Shown piece after piece: positions 8,257-16,827 of a DNA stretch of 64,000 nucleotides. The notes beneath the pieces are model-generated. The model was not told the origin of the DNA. It did not search any database and worked only from the letters and a program-made list of their open reading frames with translations. Numbering within the stretch: position 1 is the stretch's first letter; every line of letters begins with the position of its first letter. The stretch is from the NCBI GenBank assembly GCA_905339215.1, contig CAJPFN010000001.1, positions 45,859 to 109,858 of the forward strand, read 5' to 3'. Source of the DNA: Rhizobiaceae bacterium. Its GTDB lineage: Bacteria; Pseudomonadota; Alphaproteobacteria; Rhizobiales; Rhizobiaceae. Position numbers and translations under genes: made by a program.

Positions 8257-11200
8257 CAGCCCTTCTCCACCCGCGTCAGTTCGCCGGCCAGATAGCGTGC
8301 CATCGCCGCGTCCTCGTGGCCCGGCGTGAAGCCGGTCTTCACCGGCGCCCAGGCGCCCTCGCCGTTCAGACCGCCGGCTTCGGCGCGCTCGATCCGGACC
8401 AGGGTTTCCTTGGGCACGGTGTTGACGGCGTGGTTGTCCACGTCGAAGCCGAAGGTGAAGGCCATGGTGCCGACCTTCTTGTGAAACAGGCTGTCGGTCT
8501 GGTGCATGATCGGCGCCCAGCCGCGCGTGATGCTCTGGTGCGAGCCGTAGCGGAAGTTCGACTGATAGCCGGTATCGCCGGCCAGCGCCCGCCCGTCGGC
8601 GCGACCTTCATGCGCGGCGACACTGCGCTCGGTCGCGATCCAGGCACTGTGCTTGGTCATCACCACGTTGTAGGGATAGGCCGGATTGTACTTTACCCGG
8701 GTCAGCAGGCGGAAGGCCTTGTGCCGGTCGGGGTCGCCGGACCAGTTCACGAAGGGCCGGTCGGCCGGGTTGGCATCGACGTATATGTAGTCACCGTCCT
8801 CGATCCCCAGTTCCTTGGCGGCATCGGGGTTCATGTGCACCTGCCAGTCGCCGACGCCGGGCTGGCGACGGTCGCGGCGATAGGGATCGCCGAAATTGGT
8901 GCTCCAGATCCAGTTCCAATCCACCGTCGCCCAGGACGAATGGGTGGTGTGCCGGCTCTTCGGCGTCATGCAGTAGAAGGTGAAGCCGTCGCGCCAGAGC
9001 GGGTTCTTCGTCGCCTTCACCTCGGCCCACGGCAGCTTGTTGTTGGCGATCGCGCGCAGATCGGCGTCCAGAAGCTCGGCCTGCAGCATTTCGGGCGTCA
9101 CACCGTAGTTCTGCGGCCGGATGTAGGGGCTCGACGAGACGATCACGTTGGGCATGTAGGGCGTCGCCTCGGGCGCCTCGCGGTGCACCACCAGGTTCTC
9201 GCCGTACTCGATCGCCTCGGGGATGTCGCAATAGGCGTTGAGCCGCCCCGTATCGGTGTAGAACGGGATCGAGTCGTGCACCTGTTCGTAGAACGGCACC
9301 CGCGGATAGGTGCGAAACAGCATCAGCGCGGCGCCGGGCTCGCCGTATTTGCCGGCCATGATGTCGGACACCTTGTAGCCCTGCGTGGTGGTGGAGTTGT
9401 CGAACACCCGCTGCAGGTAGACGCGCGACTTGCCTTCGAGCACGAATTTCCAGTGGTTGCGGAAACGCTCGTCGCCGGTCAGTTCGGTCAGCTTTTCCGA
9501 AACGAGGGCGAAGATCATCCCGTCGTCCCTGGAATCATAGAGCGGCGCGATTCCCTCTCCGCCCCATATCTGCAGGAACGGGTTCGAGCACGAGGCACCG
9601 CATTCGAGATCCTGAAACTCGAGCCAGGTATTCGCGGGCAGAACGACATCGGCGTATTCGGCCGAACCGGTCCATTCGACCTGCTGATCGACGATCAGGT
9701 CGATCTTCGGATTGACGTTGGTGATCAGATGATAGGCCCATTTCGCCTGATTGATCAGGTTGGCGTTGCAGTACCACATCGCCTTGGTCGGCGACGGCAT
9801 GTGAGTGTGACCGGTAAAGCTCTTGCGGCCGGCACCGGGGGTGTCGACGATCATCGGCCGGTCGCCGAAGCCCCAATAGCTCATCTCCTCGCCGTGCAGC
9901 ATTTCGCGGATGTTCTCGGGGCCGATGGTTCCATCCTCGTCAAGAACCTGGTTGAACGGATCCTCCTTGACCCAAGCGCCGCCGGCACCCGGTCCGGACC
10001 AGAGCGAGCCTTGCATCAACGCGCCCTTGTAGTTACCGGCCCAGGTATGGGCGCCGCTGCCGGGAATGCCGATCGAGCCGATCAGCATCAGCGGCAGCAT
10101 GGTGGCGCGGTTGTGCAGGGTGGCGTGGTAATAGTGATTGATCCCCTCGCCATAGTGAATCGCCACCGGATAGGCCTCGCGCGGTTTGCCGACAAAATCG
10201 GGATCCCAGAACCGGCGGCCGAAATTCTCGGCCATCCGTTCAAGCAGGTTCTCCGGCGCGCCGGTGATCTCTGCGGTCGTGGTCAGATCGTAATCGGCCA
10301 GATGTTCGCGGTACATCGCCCAGACGGTCATCACCTCGACCTCGCTGCCGTCCAGCAGCATCACCCGGCCGCGCCAGTCGAGCGCAGGGTCGAGGTTTTC
10401 TGCTGCAACATGCGCGCCGACATCGTCGCGGCTGACCGGATGTAGCTGACCGGTGATCAGGTCGTGGACCAGAAAATCCCCAAGCCGCGCGCGCTGCTCG
10501 GCCGTCAGCCCCTGGATCGTGAAGCTTGGGCCGGCGCTGATGTCCTTGTCGGCATATCCGGCGATCACCTCCTGGGGCTTGAGCCGCTTCAGCGTGTCGG
10601 TGCGCACCAGGATCGGGAAATCGGTGAACTGCTTGACGAATTCCGCGTCGTACCAGCCGCGTTCCATCAACTCGCGCGTCACGTAGAGGAAGATCGAGGT
10701 GTCCGACAGGCCGGGCCGGACCGAGATCCAGTAGTCGGCCTTGGTTGCCGAGGGGCTGTATTCCGGCGCGATCACCGCGCTTCGGGCGCCACGCTCCATC
10801 AGTTCGGTCAGCCAATGCGCGTCGGGCATCTTGTTCTCGATCAGGTTTTTGCCGACCTGCACGATGAACTTGGTGAACCGCATGTCGTTGAGGTCGATGT
10901 CAGAGGTTTGCAGCCCGTGCACGAAGGGCTGGCCCGGCGCCTGATCGCCGCGCCAGGTGTATTCCGACCATTCCCGCGCGCCCTTGGCCTCGTCCGGGCC
11001 GACGCCGCGGACATGGGCATCGACCAGCCCCAGCAGATTGGCCATGCGAAACAGGCCGAACTTGCCGATGATGCCGTGGATCGGCAGCGAAGAGCCGAGC
11101 TTGATGGTGCGGGTGCCGGCCTCTTCCCAATGCGCCAGCATCTCTTCGGGATAGCCGTCCTTGTCGATCAGCCGGGCGCGGCCTTCCTCGCCGCTGTAAG

Positions 11201-11813
11201 TTTCGGAAATCGCGATCAGTCCCCTGGCCAGATAGGTCGTCGCCTCGTCCCAGCTCATCCGCGAGAACGTGTCGGTGCCGCGGCTGTCGAACTTGTAGGT
11301 GGTGCGCAATTCGGGGCTGTCCGAGAGCGACGGGAACCCGGCATCGGCCCAGGCTTTCCAGCCTTCACGAATCATCGGGCCCTTGGCGCGGTGGGGACCA
11401 TAGACGCGCCGGTGCATGGTATAGCCCTTCAGGCACATGCGCGGGTTCCAGGCATAGGTGGCCTTGTTGCCATAAAGATCGGCGTACCGGTGGTAGTCGT
11501 AATTCTGCTCGGACCGCGTCACGATGCCGTTGCGCACGAACGCCTTGACGCGGCACATGTGGGTGTCGTTCGGGGCGCAGATATAGGTAAAGGTCCGATC
11601 ATAGGCGTATTGATCGCGATAGACCTTCTCCCAGTCGCGATCGGGGTAGTATTCCAGCGGGTTGTCGACCTTCACCACCGAGGTCAGCGCACGGCCCTCG
11701 AACATGGGCTGCGCGGCGAGGTGGCTCAGCGCGTCGGCGCCGATCGCCGCGCCGGTCACGGCGGCCCCGCCCGTGAGAACCTGTCGTCTGCTGAGCTTCT
11801 TTGCCATCGTCAT
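8256..11813 (-). CDS. nxrA: Catalytic molybdopterin subunit, periplasmic nitrite oxidoreductase / nitrate reductase type
   Basis: A 1185-residue bis-MGD molybdoenzyme of the type II DMSO reductase family. A Tat signal (KKLSRRQVLTGGAAVTGAA, residues 5-23) places it in the periplasm, unlike cytoplasmic NarG. The FS0 cluster region has C79, H85 and C87 (CAPNDTHMC) with C127 in NPRMCLKG. The molybdenum-site region reads PFVHGLQTSDIDLNDMRF, containing the expected Asp. The overall pattern (DTHxC, DLYGNKA, YTWRGDQAPGQPF, KFTDFPILVRTDTLKRL) is the one I know from NxrA of Nitrospira and anammox bacteria and related periplasmic nitrate reductases. The substrate pair is therefore most likely nitrite/nitrate; chlorate or another oxyanion is possible. 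The start is ATG 11813 (GGGG 3 nt upstream) or ATG 11807. Confidence 0.92.
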   Translation of the reverse strand: MTMAKKLSRRQVLTGGAAVTGAAIGADALSHLAAQPMFEGRALTSVVKVDNPLEYYPDRDWEKVYRDQYAYDRTFTYICAPNDTHMCRVKAFVRNGIVTRSEQNYDYHRYADLYGNKATYAWNPRMCLKGYTMHRRVYGPHRAKGPMIREGWKAWADAGFPSLSDSPELRTTYKFDSRGTDTFSRMSWDEATTYLARGLIAISETYSGEEGRARLIDKDGYPEEMLAHWEEAGTRTIKLGSSLPIHGIIGKFGLFRMANLLGLVDAHVRGVGPDEAKGAREWSEYTWRGDQAPGQPFVHGLQTSDIDLNDMRFTKFIVQVGKNLIENKMPDAHWLTELMERGARSAVIAPEYSPSATKADYWISVRPGLSDTSIFLYVTRELMERGWYDAEFVKQFTDFPILVRTDTLKRLKPQEVIAGYADKDISAGPSFTIQGLTAEQRARLGDFLVHDLITGQLHPVSRDDVGAHVAAENLDPALDWRGRVMLLDGSEVEVMTVWAMYREHLADYDLTTTAEITGAPENLLERMAENFGRRFWDPDFVGKPREAYPVAIHYGEGINHYYHATLHNRATMLPLMLIGSIGIPGSGAHTWAGNYKGALMQGSLWSGPGAGGAWVKEDPFNQVLDEDGTIGPENIREMLHGEEMSYWGFGDRPMIVDTPGAGRKSFTGHTHMPSPTKAMWYCNANLINQAKWAYHLITNVNPKIDLIVDQQVEWTGSAEYADVVLPANTWLEFQDLECGASCSNPFLQIWGGEGIAPLYDSRDDGMIFALVSEKLTELTGDERFRNHWKFVLEGKSRVYLQRVFDNSTTTQGYKVSDIMAGKYGEPGAALMLFRTYPRVPFYEQVHDSIPFYTDTGRLNAYCDIPEAIEYGENLVVHREAPEATPYMPNVIVSSSPYIRPQNYGVTPEMLQAELLDADLRAIANNKLPWAEVKATKNPLWRDGFTFYCMTPKSRHTTHSSWATVDWNWIWSTNFGDPYRRDRRQPGVGDWQVHMNPDAAKELGIEDGDYIYVDANPADRPFVNWSGDPDRHKAFRLLTRVKYNPAYPYNVVMTKHSAWIATERSVAAHEGRADGRALAGDTGYQSNFRYGSHQSITRGWAPIMHQTDSLFHKKVGTMAFTFGFDVDNHAVNTVPKETLVRIERAEAGGLNGEGAWAPVKTGFTPGHEDAAMARYLAGELTRVEKG

Positions 11814-11854
11814 GTCCCCAGCCGGGTCTTCGGTCCTGATTCCGTTGCCGGCGT

Positions 11855-12646
11855 TCAATGGCCGGTGTGATCCGTCAACGCTTCCTGTCTCGGCGTGTAT
11901 CCCGTCTCGCGATAGAGATAGAGGATCACCTGCCACGCCTCGTCGGGCGTAAGGTCATTGCTCAGTTGCGACGACGCCTGGGCATCGCCGTGGGCGGCCA
12001 CCCAGCGCGGCATTGCGCTATTGAACTGGTTCTGGATGCCGCCCGTGGTCAGCCGCCAGTAGACGTAAGGCAGCGTCAGTTGCGAGATGGTGCCGACGTC
12101 CTGAAAATTCGCCGGCCGAATCGGATAGCGGAACCCAGCGGCCGCGGGTCCGTTGCCATCGAGCTTTTCGCCGTGGCAGACCGCGCAATTGGCCTGATAG
12201 ATTGCCTTGCCGGCGGCGACATCCTCGGCCCGCCAGGCCGCCGGCACCGCCGCCCAGTCCGGCACCACGATCCGCGAGAGCGTCGCCTCGCCCACCGTCG
12301 GGTGTCGCTGGAAAATCTCGACCGGCGGCGCATAGCGCGGGCGCACGCTGTCATAGGCCCACCAGCCGGCGGCTAGCGGCAACAGCGCCAGCATCGCCAG
12401 GCGCTGCGCCTTCAGCCCCGGCCCTTCGCCCGGGCGTGACAGGAAGAAGTCCCAGAACCGGTTGATGCGAGTGTCTTCGAGCGTGATGTGGATCACCACG
12501 CCGAGCACGATGAAACCCATGTAGAGCAGGATGACGCTGTGCGGGATCACTGGCCGGATAGCCTTCAGCGCGACAAAGGCCAGGATCACGATCAGCGCCG
12601 CGCCGACGGGAAGCGGCAGCCAGGAACGTTTCGGGGTGCTCTTCAT
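11855..12646 (-). CDS. Membrane-anchored monoheme cytochrome c
   Basis: A 263-residue protein with three N-terminal hydrophobic helices (about residues 11-30, 37-57 and 83-98) followed by a periplasmic cytochrome c domain with one CAVCH heme site (C154-H158). The likely Met axial ligand is in the AMPRWV segment. The fold resembles the membrane-tethered cytochromes beside respiratory molybdoenzymes. It probably carries electrons between the heme b gamma subunit and the bd-like membrane protein. The ATG has GGGAGGG upstream and overlaps the stop of the diheme cytochrome (ATGA); a 41-nt gap separates its stop from the nxrA start. Confidence 0.85.
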   Translation of the reverse strand: MKSTPKRSWLPLPVGAALIVILAFVALKAIRPVIPHSVILLYMGFIVLGVVIHITLEDTRINRFWDFFLSRPGEGPGLKAQRLAMLALLPLAAGWWAYDSVRPRYAPPVEIFQRHPTVGEATLSRIVVPDWAAVPAAWRAEDVAAGKAIYQANCAVCHGEKLDGNGPAAAGFRYPIRPANFQDVGTISQLTLPYVYWRLTTGGIQNQFNSAMPRWVAAHGDAQASSQLSNDLTPDEAWQVILYLYRETGYTPRQEALTDHTGH

Positions 12647-13479
12647 TGTCCGCCCTCCCGCGCCGACAGGTATTCGGTGATCGCGAAAAGCTGCGCCGCA
12701 GTCAGCCGTGTGCCGTAATCGTCCGGCATCGTCTCGGCCGGAAATTCCTCGGCCTCGACCGCGCGCGGATCGACAATGGACTGCATCACATAAGCCGCAA
12801 GCGACACATCCTGCGCTTCGGCCGCGGCGCGCAGCAGCGCCGCCTCGAACGGCGGGCCGACCAGCACTTCGCCCGGCTTCAGGCTGTGGCAGCCGAGACA
12901 GTCGAAGGCTTCGAGCATCGCCTCGGGATCGTCGGGCGCCGCGACCGCTTCGCCACCTGTGCTCGGGCTCGCCGGGGCACTGTCGGGCGGCGCCGGCAGC
13001 GTCGCCACTGTCACCGTCGGAGTTCCGCCCAGCGTTTCCAGATAGGCGACCACGGCGGCGACCTCCTCGCGGTTCAGTTTGGCCGGCGCCTTGACCGAGG
13101 CCGGCATGATGTTGGAGAAGCCTTCGACGAGAAAGGCGCCGGGCGTGTAGAGCGACTGGACCAGATATTCGAGCAGCGTTGCGGCGCCACCGGTCACGCC
13201 ATTGGCCCGCCGTTCGGCCAGCCCGGCAAGGTTCGGGCCGCGCCCCTGGCCCTTGATCCCGGTGCCCGGTTCGATTGTGTGGCAGCTCAGGCAGCCGCGC
13301 TCGCGCACGATAGCCTGACCCAGCACGGCCAGTTCGGCCGGCGAGGCGCCGGCGTCGATCTGCCGGACCTTCGGAGGCTCCCAGCGGGTCTGCGGGATCC
13401 AGTTGGCGAACCAGACGAAAAAGCCCAGCACCAGCAGCGACGGCAGTGTCGCCGCGCCATATGTCGAAAGCGCCCTCAT
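12643..13479 (-). CDS. Membrane-anchored diheme cytochrome c
   Basis: A 278-residue protein with an uncleaved N-terminal helix (about residues 9-29, LPSLLVLGFFVWFANWIP) and two periplasmic cytochrome c domains, heme sites CLSCH near residue 59 and CLGCH near residue 196. A Pro/Ser-rich linker joins the domains (about 158-180). Probable Met ligands lie in SNIMPASVK and AETMPDDYG. This size and layout fit a small electron-transfer cytochrome that docks with an oxidase. It overlaps the bd-like gene upstream and the monoheme cytochrome gene downstream by 4 nt each, so the three are one translational block. Direction of electron flow, to or from the NXR-like enzyme, is not visible. Confidence 0.85.
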   Translation of the reverse strand: MRALSTYGAATLPSLLVLGFFVWFANWIPQTRWEPPKVRQIDAGASPAELAVLGQAIVRERGCLSCHTIEPGTGIKGQGRGPNLAGLAERRANGVTGGAATLLEYLVQSLYTPGAFLVEGFSNIMPASVKAPAKLNREEVAAVVAYLETLGGTPTVTVATLPAPPDSAPASPSTGGEAVAAPDDPEAMLEAFDCLGCHSLKPGEVLVGPPFEAALLRAAAEAQDVSLAAYVMQSIVDPRAVEAEEFPAETMPDDYGTRLTAAQLFAITEYLSAREGGQ

Positions 13480-15245
13480 GTGACTGCCTCCCGCGCGGCG
13501 TCGCCGAATTCGGGCAAGTTGTCCCGACCGGCCAGCGACGAGATGGCAAAGGCGATGCCAAGCAGCGCAAAGAAGATCAGCGTGATCGTGGTGACCACGA
13601 TCGCCGCCTCGCCCAGCGTCGGCAGTCCGGCGCTGGCCGAGGTGTCCTGCACCAGCCCGAAGACGTGCCAGTTCAGCCGCGCGCCACTGCGGGCATAGCC
13701 CATCAGGCCCATCAGCCAGACGATCACGAAGGCGAGCAGGATCAGGATGTACTGCCCGCGCCGCGGCATGGTGCCCCAGCGCACGGCGGCGCGGGTCTCA
13801 GCGCCTTTCAGCAAGTATAGATCAATAACGAAGGTGACAACGATGCCGCCGATCAACACCAGGATCTGCCAGATCGAGGTTTGGATGCGCACATCGGCCG
13901 GGGCGAAATAACCGTAGATGCCAAGCCCGAAGATGGTCAGCGCCATCAGCGCGATCAGACCCCATTCGATCTGCGTCCCGGTTTTCGCCCAAGGCACCAC
14001 CGGCACCTTGCCGGCCCGCCGGTAGAGCAGGTAACTGACATAGAGAACCACCAGGATCAGCGTCACCGCGATCATCTTCGGCGCCATCAGGCCCAGCGCC
14101 CCCAGAAGCGGGTGGAACTGGCCGGTGGATTCTTCGATCGAGGCCGCCATCGAATGCGGCGTCGCCCAGATCATGAACCCGGCGATCAGCGCTACGTTGA
14201 ACACCGGAACCAGCCGCCGCTGCGGCTCGGATCCCGGTATGCGCAACAACCCCAGCCAGGCGTAATAGGCCGCGCCGATGAACAGGATGGCGATGACGAT
14301 GGCCTGGATGATGAACAGCCACGACAGCACCCCGCCCATCAGCGTGACACCGTAGGTGGCCGAATAGGCGAACAGCTCGAAGCCGAAATAATAGCCCGCG
14401 AAGGGCAGGAACAGCATGGTGAACAGCGCGATCAGGTTGCCGGTATAGCCCATCCAGTCGTAAAGCGCGCGCTCGGCGGCGGTTCGCGCCGACAGGAACC
14501 GGTAGGCCGCGTAGGCCGCGCACAGAAGTGCGCCAAAGGTGATGTTGGCGATCAGCCGGTGCACGTTCAGCGGCATCCAGCCGGGATTCCAGACCGCGTC
14601 ATAGAGACTGACCAGCGCCCCGGCCTCGTCAACGCCGCCCGGCGTCATCATGAAGGTCGCCCAGGCGTTGGCGATGAACATGACGATGGTGCCGAAGACG
14701 TTGAGCAGGAGCCCCAGCGCGATATGCGCCCATTTGCGGTCGCCCTGGAGCCGGCTCCAGCTGTAGTACCAGAAATAGAGGCACAACGTTTCGGCGACGA
14801 AGAAGAGCGGATAAATGGCGAAGGTCGGCCCGAAAGTCTCGGTCATGTAGGCCATCAGGCGGGGATATGCGCTGAACAGGAGCATGCCCAGAAACGCCCC
14901 CGATATCGCAGTCAGCGAATAGGCCGCCGGCAACAACCGCGCCATTTCGTGCGCCATCCAGTCATAGCGCGCCGCCGCAGCCGGATCGCGCCGCGCCATG
15001 CGCCAGCCGAAGATCTCGATCGCCAGCGCGAACATCGGCACCGCCAGCACGAAGGCGGCGAAATCCAGATGCAGTTGCGCCGCAACCCAGACCGCAAGCC
15101 GGCTGTCGATCAGCGCGGGTTCGGCATAGTCGCGGATCGGCGCCGTCTGCGCCAGCGCCGGGCCGGTCGCGGCGGTCAGAAGCGCGATCAGGGCGACAAC
15201 GGCGACTGCCGGCCTTCTTCGGTTTGCGTCGGCGGTGCGTCCCAT
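13476..15245 (-). CDS. Cytochrome bd-like oxidase subunit I (CydA-like) with extra membrane helices
   Basis: A 589-residue multi-helix membrane protein related to CydA. A probable signal sequence (residues about 13-33) precedes HLDFAAFVL, where CydA has its first heme-ligand His, and LNVHRLIANI, which resembles the second His region. About 14 hydrophobic stretches can be counted, more than the nine of classical CydA. No cydB follows; two cytochromes c do. From memory, Nitrospira genomes carry similar bd-like proteins proposed as the terminal oxidase for nitrite oxidation. Alternatively it could be a quinol dehydrogenase feeding a periplasmic nitrate reductase. The start at 15245 has GGAGG 9 nt upstream; a longer reading to 15296 lacks a ribosome site. 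Confidence 0.8.
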   Translation of the reverse strand: MGRTADANRRRPAVAVVALIALLTAATGPALAQTAPIRDYAEPALIDSRLAVWVAAQLHLDFAAFVLAVPMFALAIEIFGWRMARRDPAAAARYDWMAHEMARLLPAAYSLTAISGAFLGMLLFSAYPRLMAYMTETFGPTFAIYPLFFVAETLCLYFWYYSWSRLQGDRKWAHIALGLLLNVFGTIVMFIANAWATFMMTPGGVDEAGALVSLYDAVWNPGWMPLNVHRLIANITFGALLCAAYAAYRFLSARTAAERALYDWMGYTGNLIALFTMLFLPFAGYYFGFELFAYSATYGVTLMGGVLSWLFIIQAIVIAILFIGAAYYAWLGLLRIPGSEPQRRLVPVFNVALIAGFMIWATPHSMAASIEESTGQFHPLLGALGLMAPKMIAVTLILVVLYVSYLLYRRAGKVPVVPWAKTGTQIEWGLIALMALTIFGLGIYGYFAPADVRIQTSIWQILVLIGGIVVTFVIDLYLLKGAETRAAVRWGTMPRRGQYILILLAFVIVWLMGLMGYARSGARLNWHVFGLVQDTSASAGLPTLGEAAIVVTTITLIFFALLGIAFAISSLAGRDNLPEFGDAAREAVT

Positions 15246-15273
15246 CCTGTCGTTCCTCCGGTCCCCTTTTCCG

Positions 15274-15498
15274 CTACCGCGGCAACTCGACGTCATCGGG
15301 CTTCTGATCCCAAAGCCCGTCGCACGTTGCGTCGGTCAGTCGTTCCATGAAGGCGCACAACTCGGTCAGCCTGCAGAAATGCCGCTCTTCGCCGGACTGG
15401 ACGTGTTGGATGTGTCCACGCCAGACGGAGTCTGCGTTCTGGTGTCGTTCCAGCCAGATGCGGGCAACGAATGACGCCGCACCCTCCCCATGTCGCAT
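15274..15498 (-). CDS. Small conserved-looking protein leading the operon
   Basis: A 74-residue soluble protein with the pattern F-x-RIWLE, WRGHIQHV-SGE, then a Phe/Cys-rich stretch RHFCRLTELCAFM. I recall similar 70-90-residue proteins (RIWLEP ... WRGxIEHVPSG ... YF.dLdeI..F) of unknown function in many bacteria; the match is from memory. There is no signal peptide. The ATG at 15498 has CAGGAGG 5 nt upstream, an excellent site. The gene lies 28 nt before the bd-like gene and is the first gene after the probable promoter, so it should be strongly expressed. Two Cys (C42, C48) could bind metal or form a disulfide. Confidence 0.65.
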   Translation of the reverse strand: MRHGEGAASFVARIWLERHQNADSVWRGHIQHVQSGEERHFCRLTELCAFMERLTDATCDGLWDQKPDDVELPR

Positions 15499-15530
15499 CA
15501 GGGCCTCCTGATTCCAGGTTGCCGGGAAAC

Positions 15531-15562
15531 CTTAGGAACGCCGGTAACAGGCCAGTAACAGG
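15531..15562 (-). promoter_or_regulatory. Direct-repeat activator site and weak -10 upstream of the nxr-like operon
   Basis: On the transcribed strand the heptamer CCTGTTA occurs twice (15556-15562 and 15545-15551), separated by CTGG, an exact 11-bp period. After a further 8 nt comes CCTAAG (15531-15536), a poor -10 hexamer. SARP-family activators typically bind heptameric direct repeats spaced at 11 bp ending 8 bp from the -10, and a SARP-like gene lies just upstream. The geometry fits, but binding is inferred. Confidence 0.55.
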
Positions 15563-15591
15563 GCCGGTGGGATCGGGATGTGTCGGGGGGA

Positions 15592-16737
15592 TCAGGTCCG
15601 CGTGGCACGGATCCGGGCTGCTATGCGACGGGTCTCGGGCAGCGGCCCGACGCCAAGTTCGCGGTCGAGCGCCTCGCGGCAGCGGCGATACTGCTGTTCG
15701 GCCTCTTCTTCGCGTCCTTCGGCCAACAGGCATTCCATCCGCATCCGGTGGAACACTTCGCGACAGCTCTCGCGCGCGAGAGCGTCCTTGCAGACCCGGC
15801 CTGCCTCGTCATGGCGGCGCTGCGCCATCAGGGTCTCGGCCAGGAACTCCGCCGCCTCGAAGTACAACTCGCGCAGGCGCATGCGGTCCTCGGCGCACCA
15901 TTCCTCATAAGCGTCCTCTTCGAGGTAGTCGCCGCGATAGAGGCTGAGCGCGTCGCCGAGGTTTGCGATCGCGTCGTCCGGTCGATGCTGCCGGGCGTGG
16001 CGCATCCCCTCGCCGACGAGCCGCTCGAACACCGCGACATCCAGCAAAACCGCGCCGGCGCGCAGCGCATAGGATTCGTCGGCGTGTTCGATCAGTTCGG
16101 CGCAGCCCAGCAATTGCCGCAAGGAATGGATCACGACCTTCAGCCGGTCGCGCCCGTGCTTCTCGTCGACATTGGGCCAAAGGCATTCGATGAGACGGTC
16201 GCGTGGCACCCGGTGGCAGCGGTGCATCGCCAGGATCTTCAGCACCGTCACGGCGGCCTTTCGCTGCCACGTCTCGACCTGAACGTGCCGCTCGTTCAAC
16301 GTGACCGAAAAACGCCCGAGCATCCTGATGTGCAGCGGCTGCGGCATCGGCAGTTCCGCGTCGGCGCCCTCGAGCCGGTGAACGAAGACCAGGGCGCGCG
16401 TTCGCGACGGGTTGGCGACTCTTTCGCTCGGCACGATCAGCGAACTCATGCGGACGCGCACCGGCTTTCGGCCGGATCCCGGCACCAGACAATCGTCAAC
16501 GCTGAACGGAATCTCCTTCTTGAAGCAGATTCCCCCGTGGCAATCGGGACCGCACAAAGGCTCACCCGAGGGCAGTTCGGCCGACACCACGTCGCAACAC
16601 CGGCGCCCGACGGCATCGGTCGCCGCTAATCCGAAAACGCACTCGGCCGAACGATTCCACGCGAGGACACGCAATTCCCCCGACACGGCAAATGCCGCGT
16701 CAGACGACAAAGAGACGAAATCGCGGGCCCTGATCAT
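15592..16737 (-). CDS. PAS-BTAD (SARP-like) transcriptional activator
   Basis: A 381-residue regulator. Residues about 1-120 form a PAS-like sensor (DAAFAVSGELRVLAWNRSAE) with a cysteine group C62-x3-C66-x4-C71 plus C33, C47, C48 and C83, suited to a metal, Fe-S cluster or redox switch. Residues about 135-235 are an OmpR-like winged helix of the SARP type (IRMLGRFSVTLN, then RKAAVTVLKILAMHR and RDRLIECLWPN). The rest is the bacterial transcriptional activator (BTAD) helical repeat domain ending ALDRELGVGPLPET. It lies on the same strand, 93 nt ahead of the nxr-like operon, and is its probable activator. I chose the ATG at 16737, where the PAS homology begins; it has no clear ribosome site, and ATG 16800 is possible. 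Confidence 0.8.
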   Translation of the reverse strand: MIRARDFVSLSSDAAFAVSGELRVLAWNRSAECVFGLAATDAVGRRCCDVVSAELPSGEPLCGPDCHGGICFKKEIPFSVDDCLVPGSGRKPVRVRMSSLIVPSERVANPSRTRALVFVHRLEGADAELPMPQPLHIRMLGRFSVTLNERHVQVETWQRKAAVTVLKILAMHRCHRVPRDRLIECLWPNVDEKHGRDRLKVVIHSLRQLLGCAELIEHADESYALRAGAVLLDVAVFERLVGEGMRHARQHRPDDAIANLGDALSLYRGDYLEEDAYEEWCAEDRMRLRELYFEAAEFLAETLMAQRRHDEAGRVCKDALARESCREVFHRMRMECLLAEGREEEAEQQYRRCREALDRELGVGPLPETRRIAARIRATRT

Positions 16738-16827
16738 TGAACGACGCCGCCATTCGGAGTGCGTTGGTGCGACGCCCCACACGCATTTTTGCATAGGCAA
16801 GGCTGAACCGACAATCCCTGGTTTTGC

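Noticed and set aside
8316..10445. 709-codon open frame on the plus strand opposite nxrA
   Set aside because: It is antisense to a clear molybdoenzyme gene; its composition (Arg, Gly, Val, His) is the usual artefact of GC-rich codon bias, with no family motif or ribosome site.
13881..15350. 489-codon plus-strand open frame over the bd-like gene
   Set aside because: Antisense shadow, low-complexity Gln/His/Arg composition.
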